DNA from: Gammaproteobacteria bacterium | Lineage (GTDB): Bacteria > Pseudomonadota > Gammaproteobacteria > Pseudomonadales > JAUIKI01 | Direction of reading: 5' to 3' | DNA length: 18,229 bases | Assembly (NCBI GenBank): GCA_030430875.1 | Contig: JAUIKI010000002.1 | Span: 1 to 18,229, forward strand | Part shown: positions 14,888-18,229 of the stretch, piece by piece | Position numbering within the stretch: position 1 is the first letter of the stretch | How the letters are laid out: each line of letters starts with the position of its first letter | Notes under the pieces: generated by a model | The model's database searches: none | What the model saw: only the letters and a program-made list of their open reading frames with translations | What the model was told of the DNA's origin: nothing | Translations under genes and position numbers: made by a program

Positions 14888-15187
14888 ATGTTTAATAAGT
14901 TGGTAAAGTTAGTTAATGAAATTGGGTGTACGGTTTTTCATGAGTATTACAAATGGAATACTAGCGATCAGCAAATAAGGAGCAATCGAGACCAATATTA
15001 CGATATTGCTTATAAGGAATATTTATTGACTGGGTTAGCTCTTCAACAGTCTCAGGAAAAACGACGCCGACTTTTTCTTTGGTTTCATGCCCGTGGTCTG
15101 GATATAGATGAAGATCATGAAGATATTTCACGGTACAAACAATGGCAGGAATTAATTGATTATTGGAAACTAGCGTCCCCTAATTAA
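14888..15187 (+). CDS. Cassette-encoded hypothetical protein
   Basis: A 99-residue protein, mostly helical and charged, with QQIRSNRDQYYDIAYKEYLL and SQEKRRRLFLWFHARGLD followed by an acidic stretch DIDEDHEDIS. There is no signal peptide, membrane span or domain that I recognise. GAGGGAG (14868-14874) lies 13 nt before the ATG. It is the likely gene of the cassette after site 5. Confidence 0.68.
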   Translation: MFNKLVKLVNEIGCTVFHEYYKWNTSDQQIRSNRDQYYDIAYKEYLLTGLALQQSQEKRRRLFLWFHARGLDIDEDHEDISRYKQWQELIDYWKLASPN

Positions 15188-15643
15188 TTTAAGATGGGTG
15201 TGCTAAGTGCTCGCTAGTTGTTCTGATTTCGAAGCTATAGTAGTATTTATTGGATAATATAATACTAGGTTTTCTATGGATAAAACGGAAATAATGGGAA
15301 TTTGGAGTTACAACACTTTACATAAAATGGACCTTTCCACTGATAAGCAGCTCCATTTTAGAGAAGGTGGATCCGGGAGTATTGTTTGCTCCAATGAAAT
15401 TATTTTAAACTTTGAGTGGGATATTTCAGAAAATAAAAAAATATAGGGGCTGTCGTAGATAAGCATAGATGATAAGCTTATCAAATGGAGATTTTCCTGT
15501 ACTTTACTTTGAAAAATTTGCTCTACCTTTTAGGTTAAATTATTTTGTAAAAATACAAACCTAACAAGCACATTAAAAATTGCCCACAAAAGGCTGAGCT
15601 GGACTGACTATACTAAAAGAACTCGCGCAGAGGAGGAGCTTGC
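15188..15643. other. Mostly non-coding cassette remnants
   Basis: This stretch holds only the 56-residue frame at 15276-15446. Other elements: TATAAT at 15258-15263, a perfect 12-bp palindrome GATAAGCTTATC at 15471-15482, and inverted repeats TTAGGTT/AACCTAA with an inner TTTGT/ACAAA at about 15530-15565. ACCTAAC near 15558-15564 matches the R'' consensus, but no partner R' was found. It looks like decayed cassette DNA. Confidence 0.5.
15276..15446 (+). CDS. Small hypothetical protein, possibly truncated
   Basis: A 56-codon frame: MDKTEIMGIWSYNTLHK, then HFREGGSGSIVCSNEIILNFEWDISENKKI. The G-x-W near the start and the later GSG...F-W-D-I pattern resemble the first strands of small lipocalin-like cassette proteins, which would normally be twice as long. 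The frame ends in TAG directly before GGGGCTGTCGTAG, so it may be cut short by an insertion or deletion. No clear Shine-Dalgarno. Coding status is uncertain. Confidence 0.4.
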   Translation: MDKTEIMGIWSYNTLHKMDLSTDKQLHFREGGSGSIVCSNEIILNFEWDISENKKI

Positions 15644-16195
15644 ATGAAACTTGATAGCATTTATCCCTACCTTATGCCGGGACTTATCTCGGCAGATTGG
15701 GAGCCAGTATCGGTTAATTTGGGCCACGGCATCTACGCAACCCTTTTCGAAGATAACGAAGGCGAGAAGGGTATCGTTCACAAAACTGTGAGCCCGGACG
15801 ATATTGCTTCTTCTGAGTATACTGCCGCACAGTTACACGATCGAGCGCTGGATAATCTCGTTCGTTCAGTGCAGAATGGTGATGTCGCCATCCAAATGGC
15901 CGGCAAACCAGGTGGCGAGTTCAATTTTCTTCTATTCACCCAACACCCACGCGCTTGCGCGTGTTTGCGTCTGCCAAATCTTTATCAACTAGCTTTTGAA
16001 TACCTGCAAGTAGTTGAAATCTGCGCATGTGTGCCACAACGTGAGTCGTTGGTGGTCATGCCCGCACGGACTGCAGAATATCGACAATCTATGGTTCGCA
16101 AACTTCGAGAGATTGAGGCAGATGCTCGTCGCCCTATATCATTCGAACTGTTTAATGTTACAGAATCCGGAATTTCACCCCGCCAAGGGGAATAA
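15644..16195 (+). CDS. DUF1444 (YtpQ)-like cassette protein
   Basis: A 183-residue soluble protein with a strong ribosome site (AGGAGG, 7 nt before ATG). The pattern fits DUF1444: a VSPDDI segment, a helix with RALDNLVRS, ACLRLPNLYQLAFEYL, then VEICACVPQRESLVVMPA and PISFELFNVTESG. The function of that family is not known to me. Its base composition is clearly more GC-rich than the surrounding AT-rich genes, suggesting a different source. Its TAA lies inside GAATAAC, an R''-like core at 16190-16196, as for other cassettes here. The assignment is by pattern and could be wrong at family level. Confidence 0.65.
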   Translation: MKLDSIYPYLMPGLISADWEPVSVNLGHGIYATLFEDNEGEKGIVHKTVSPDDIASSEYTAAQLHDRALDNLVRSVQNGDVAIQMAGKPGGEFNFLLFTQHPRACACLRLPNLYQLAFEYLQVVEICACVPQRESLVVMPARTAEYRQSMVRKLREIEADARRPISFELFNVTESGISPRQGE

Positions 16196-16351
16196 CAGAA
16201 CGGTACACGCGGAGTTGCGGTTCCACCTCAAATCTGACTTCAATGTTGCCGGCCCGCAACCCAGTGACCTTGTGTTTATATTACAGGGAAGCAGCCATGC
16301 TATTTTTAACCTTTAAAGCTTTCATGTTCGCTGCAACAGTTACGTTTTATC
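16196..16351. other. Partial attC-like region after the DUF1444-like cassette
   Basis: It starts with R'' GAATAAC (16190-16196) and contains inverted GTTGCGG/CCGCAAC at 16214-16220 and 16254-16260. GTTACGT at 16339-16345 is a possible R' eight bases before the duplicated fragment, but L boxes do not pair well. It may be a long, damaged or hybrid attC. No gene is seen. Confidence 0.4.
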
Positions 16352-16549
16352 ATGTTAAAAGAAGCTTATGTAATGATTTTAGATAAACCTGACTATTGGG
16401 AGGTGCATACAGACACTCAAACCGCTCCAATAAAAAAGGAAATTTATAGCAAGGTTAGTAAGCCCCAATTTATAGAAAAGCTGGATATTTTAAGCTCAAT
16501 GGTTTCTGAGGTGAAAAATGGTGATTCTAATGGGAGGGTTTTTATATAA
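16352..16549 (+). pseudogene. Truncated second copy of the 13283-13666 cassette gene
   Basis: Its 65 codons match residues 63 onward of the protein at 13283-13666 (LLKEAY.MILDKPDYW.VHT.TQTAPI). The DNA aligns without gaps between 13467-13644 and 16353-16530, with 13 differences by eye in 178 bases. The first half of the gene is missing and no Shine-Dalgarno is visible. Similarity starts about 8 bp after an R'-like GTTACGT and stops abruptly at 16530. Confidence 0.75.
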
Positions 16550-16694
16550 AAATGTGTTTTCAAATGAGGACATGGTAAATGCAGCAATTGATTTTGTAGA
16601 AAGTCTTTCACCGAAGTCTGAAAACGCATATATTCCACATCATATAGACCTTGTAGTTAAAGAAGGATATGTTGAATATAATGGCGAATACTAG
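16530..16694 (+). CDS. Small hypothetical protein overlapping the truncated copy
   Basis: A 54-codon frame, MGGFLYKNVFSNEDMVNAAIDFVE, ending VKEGYVEYNGEY. It starts exactly where similarity to the other copy ends and overlaps the pseudogene by 20 bases in another frame. It may be the 3' part of a different cassette gene joined to the fragment. GATTCTA gives no clear ribosome site. The stop is 6 bp before R'' of the next attC, as expected of a cassette gene end. Coding is possible but unproven. Confidence 0.4.
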   Translation: MGGFLYKNVFSNEDMVNAAIDFVESLSPKSENAYIPHHIDLVVKEGYVEYNGEY

Positions 16695-16700
16695 CGTATG

Positions 16701-16796
16701 GTATAACAAAGCCATCAACGGTGAAGTACGGACCACGTGCCTTCTTTATAATACAAAAACGCTTCGCCGCGTTCACGTTTTATGGCAGCGTTATAC
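16701..16796 (+). other. attC recombination site 6 (best in window)
   Basis: R'' GTATAAC (16701-16707) and R' GTTATAC (16790-16796) are perfect reverse complements. Next to them, after 3-base spacers, L'' GCCATCAA and L' TTATGGC pair with one bulged base. This is the defining attC layout. The centre contains CGCTTCGCCGCG, a further small hairpin. It separates the fragment cassette from the PARG cassette. Confidence 0.85.
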
Positions 16797-16822
16797 GCTT
16801 AATTTAAGGAGAATCTCGCAGA

Positions 16823-17672
16823 ATGGCCAATCGAAAACAACGTACAGAGATTGCTAACGAAACCATCTTGTTGCTCGAACGAGAATCCTACTCGGTTGAT
16901 GGTGTCGTTGTCTCTCTGTCGACTGCGCTGGAATCTATGCGTCGTGGCACGACTCTCTATACACCGTCTGAACTTGAATCGCTTATTGCTTCGCTTGCGC
17001 CTAATAATTCCGTAACCACAGAAATCCACGTCATTAACTGCACAACGTTTGCTGCCACAAAATCGCTGATTGATGATGGCTACACCAACCCGCTTTGCTT
17101 GAACTTTGCGTCGGCAAAAAATCCCGGAGGCGGATTTCTCTCTGGATCCCAAGCCCAAGAAGAATGTCTGGCTCGTGCGTCGGGTTTGTATTAATCACTG
17201 TCAAGTGAAATGACATACTACGATGTAAACCGATCACATTCCTCGTCGCTCTACACCAATCACATTATCTATTCACCAACTGTTCCCGTGTTCAGAAACG
17301 ATGACGATGCGTTACTACTGGAGCCATATTCGGTGTCGATTGTTACAGCACCGGCCGTTAACGCCGGTGCAGTACGCAAGAATGAACCAAATATTATCTC
17401 GCAGATTCAGCCCACAATGGAGGAAAGAATCCGATCGGTGCTTGCCGTCGCGCGACAACATGAACACAATTCAATTGTCCTTGGTGCTTGGGGGCTGCGG
17501 TGTATTCGGGAACGATTCACATGATGTCGCTCGATGGTTCGCAGACGCACTTTTTGATGATTCTCGTTTCATTGGGGCATTTGATCGTGTGGTATTTGCT
17601 GTGTTAGATTTTGCCGACGCTACTCCAACGTACAATGCGTTCCGTAACGTGTTCGACGAGAATCGCACATAA
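16823..17672 (+). pseudogene. Bacterial-type poly(ADP-ribose) glycohydrolase (PARG, macrodomain fold), broken by a stop and a frameshift
   Basis: The frame from ATG 16823 (AAGGAG 11 nt upstream) has the PARG signature NPGGGFLSGSQAQEE, that is GGG-x7-QEE, the ADP-ribose binding and catalytic loop. It stops at TAA 17192-17194, but the same frame goes on with SLSSEMTYYDVNR through FRNDDDALL, then shifts by one base in a run of five Gs (17490-17494) to WGCGVFGNDSHDVARWF and ends at 17672. Restored, it would be about 282 residues, normal for the TIGR02452 family. TAA probably replaced CAA. Known: PARGs remove ADP-ribose chains from proteins. The piece before the stop (123 residues) lacks most of the fold, so it is probably inactive. 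The GC-rich composition marks a separate origin. A sequencing error or programmed recoding cannot be excluded. Confidence 0.82.
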
Positions 17673-17746
17673 CCATGTGGCAAATACGAAGTCGCGGAGC
17701 CGGGTGATTTCACAATGGAAGATCAACTCCCCCAACTCGGTTATGG
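17667..17746 (+). other. Probable attC site 7
   Basis: R'' ACATAAC (17667-17673) and R' GTTATGG (17740-17746) pair at six of seven positions. After 3-base spacers, GTGG and CCAAC give a short L pair with one bulged base. The PARG stop codon TAA is part of R''. R' lies 18 bp before the next gene. Confidence 0.6.
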
Positions 17747-17764
17747 CGGTCATTAAGTGAAGCT

Positions 17765-18202
17765 ATGAACGTAGAAATTTACAAATTAAAAAGTCACGTA
17801 ACTGTAGATTGTGATATAGGTTTTATTCCTATTGAAGGTACGTACAGTAAAATTGGCTACTTTAAAGCATTCGGAAAGTATAAGTTTGGTAGTGCCGGTA
17901 GTAGCGATGCTTACCATATACGTGGAATGATGGCTTACGCTCAAGAGCGATTTTTTCAACGTTATTGGATTTTAGATCTTTCAGAACTTGATTATAAGTG
18001 GGGCAATGAAATGGATTTAGTGCTTGGACTAGATGAGCTTGAAGGCATTGAATCTATTGCCACTATATTTGGAGATAGCTGCATAGAAGCGGTGGCCACA
18101 CTTGGCGGTATAGATCGGAAACCTGAAGATCTGTTGGCTGAGGAAGGAAATTTTAAACGCCTAAAAGAAGCGTATGAATATTTGCTGCCAAAAATTACTT
18201 AA
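17765..18202 (+). CDS. Cassette-encoded hypothetical protein (possible STAS-like fold)
   Basis: A 145-residue soluble protein. Its middle, RFFQRYWILDLSELDYKWG, followed by a helix, loosely resembles the strand-turn-helix with D-L-S found in STAS/anti-sigma antagonist domains, and a later segment SIATIFGDSCIEAVATLGGI could be another strand-helix unit. This is a weak match and no function is claimed. No strong ribosome site precedes the ATG (GTGAAGCT only). It is AT-rich, unlike the PARG cassette before it. Its TAA lies in ACTTAAC, the start of another attC. Confidence 0.72.
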   Translation: MNVEIYKLKSHVTVDCDIGFIPIEGTYSKIGYFKAFGKYKFGSAGSSDAYHIRGMMAYAQERFFQRYWILDLSELDYKWGNEMDLVLGLDELEGIESIATIFGDSCIEAVATLGGIDRKPEDLLAEEGNFKRLKEAYEYLLPKIT

Positions 18203-18229
18203 CAAAGAGCAGCTAGGAACTTTTCTATG
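18197..18229 (+). other. Start of attC site 8, cut by window end
   Basis: ACTTAAC (18197-18203) is an exact RYYYAAC core carrying the preceding gene's stop codon, followed by AAAGAGCAGCTAGG. The R' half lies beyond the window, so the array continues to the right. Confidence 0.55.

Noticed and set aside
15446..15482. GGGGCTGTCGTAGATAAGC followed by a palindrome as an insertion-sequence end
   Set aside because: It resembles some IS ends, but no transposase, second end or target duplication was found.
16014..16316. Plus-strand frame overlapping the DUF1444-like gene
   Set aside because: It has no start signal and is out of frame with the better-supported gene; it crosses the attC-like region.
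12777..18229. CRISPR array
   Set aside because: The repeated sites are variable in length, imperfect and separated by genes, which fits attC and not regular repeats with spacers.

Overview
The window is AT-rich with tightly packed bacterial genes. The gene families (PmrAB-type two-component system, lipid A amino-sugar transferase, SulP transporter, MalT/LuxR-type regulator, cassette array) suggest a gammaproteobacterium. A tandem operator close to the Legionella/Coxiella PmrA box makes a Legionellales-like organism my best guess; there is no rRNA or other marker to confirm it.

Region 1 (1-2114, minus strand) is a large STAND-type regulator of the MalT/LuxR class. It starts at TTG 2114 and runs off the left edge, so its DNA-binding end lies outside the window.

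Region 2 (2372-8886, plus strand) is one probable operon: SAM methyltransferase, GT2 polyprenyl-phosphate glycosyltransferase, GtrA-type membrane protein, YdjC/NaxD-type deacetylase, ArnT-type lipid A glycosyltransferase, OmpR-family response regulator and sensor kinase. Read together, an N-acetyl amino sugar is loaded on undecaprenyl phosphate, deacetylated, flipped and transferred to lipid A, as in the FlmF2/NaxD/FlmK galactosamine pathway of Francisella. The operon carries its own PmrAB-like sensor pair. Upstream are three CTTGAT repeats at exact 11-bp spacing, resembling a PmrA box, which suggests autoregulation.

Region 3 (8952-9824) holds a ParE/ribbon-helix-helix toxin-antitoxin pair on the minus strand, its palindromic operator, and a 269-bp MITE-like element with perfect 33-bp inverted ends.

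Region 4 (9863-12667) has a SulP anion transporter with STAS domain and a fatty acid hydroxylase/sterol desaturase superfamily protein.

Region 5 (about 12777-18229) is a run of small same-strand genes separated by attC-like sites: an integron gene-cassette array with no integrase in view (a CALIN, or part of a larger integron). The clearest attC is 16701-16796. Several cassette stop codons lie inside the RYYYAAC core motif. Cassettes encode a Coq7-like diiron protein, a DUF4926-like protein, a DUF1444-like protein, a bacterial PARG broken by one nonsense and one frameshift lesion, and several unknown proteins. One cassette gene is partly duplicated about 2.9 kb downstream. No tRNA, rRNA or CRISPR array was seen.
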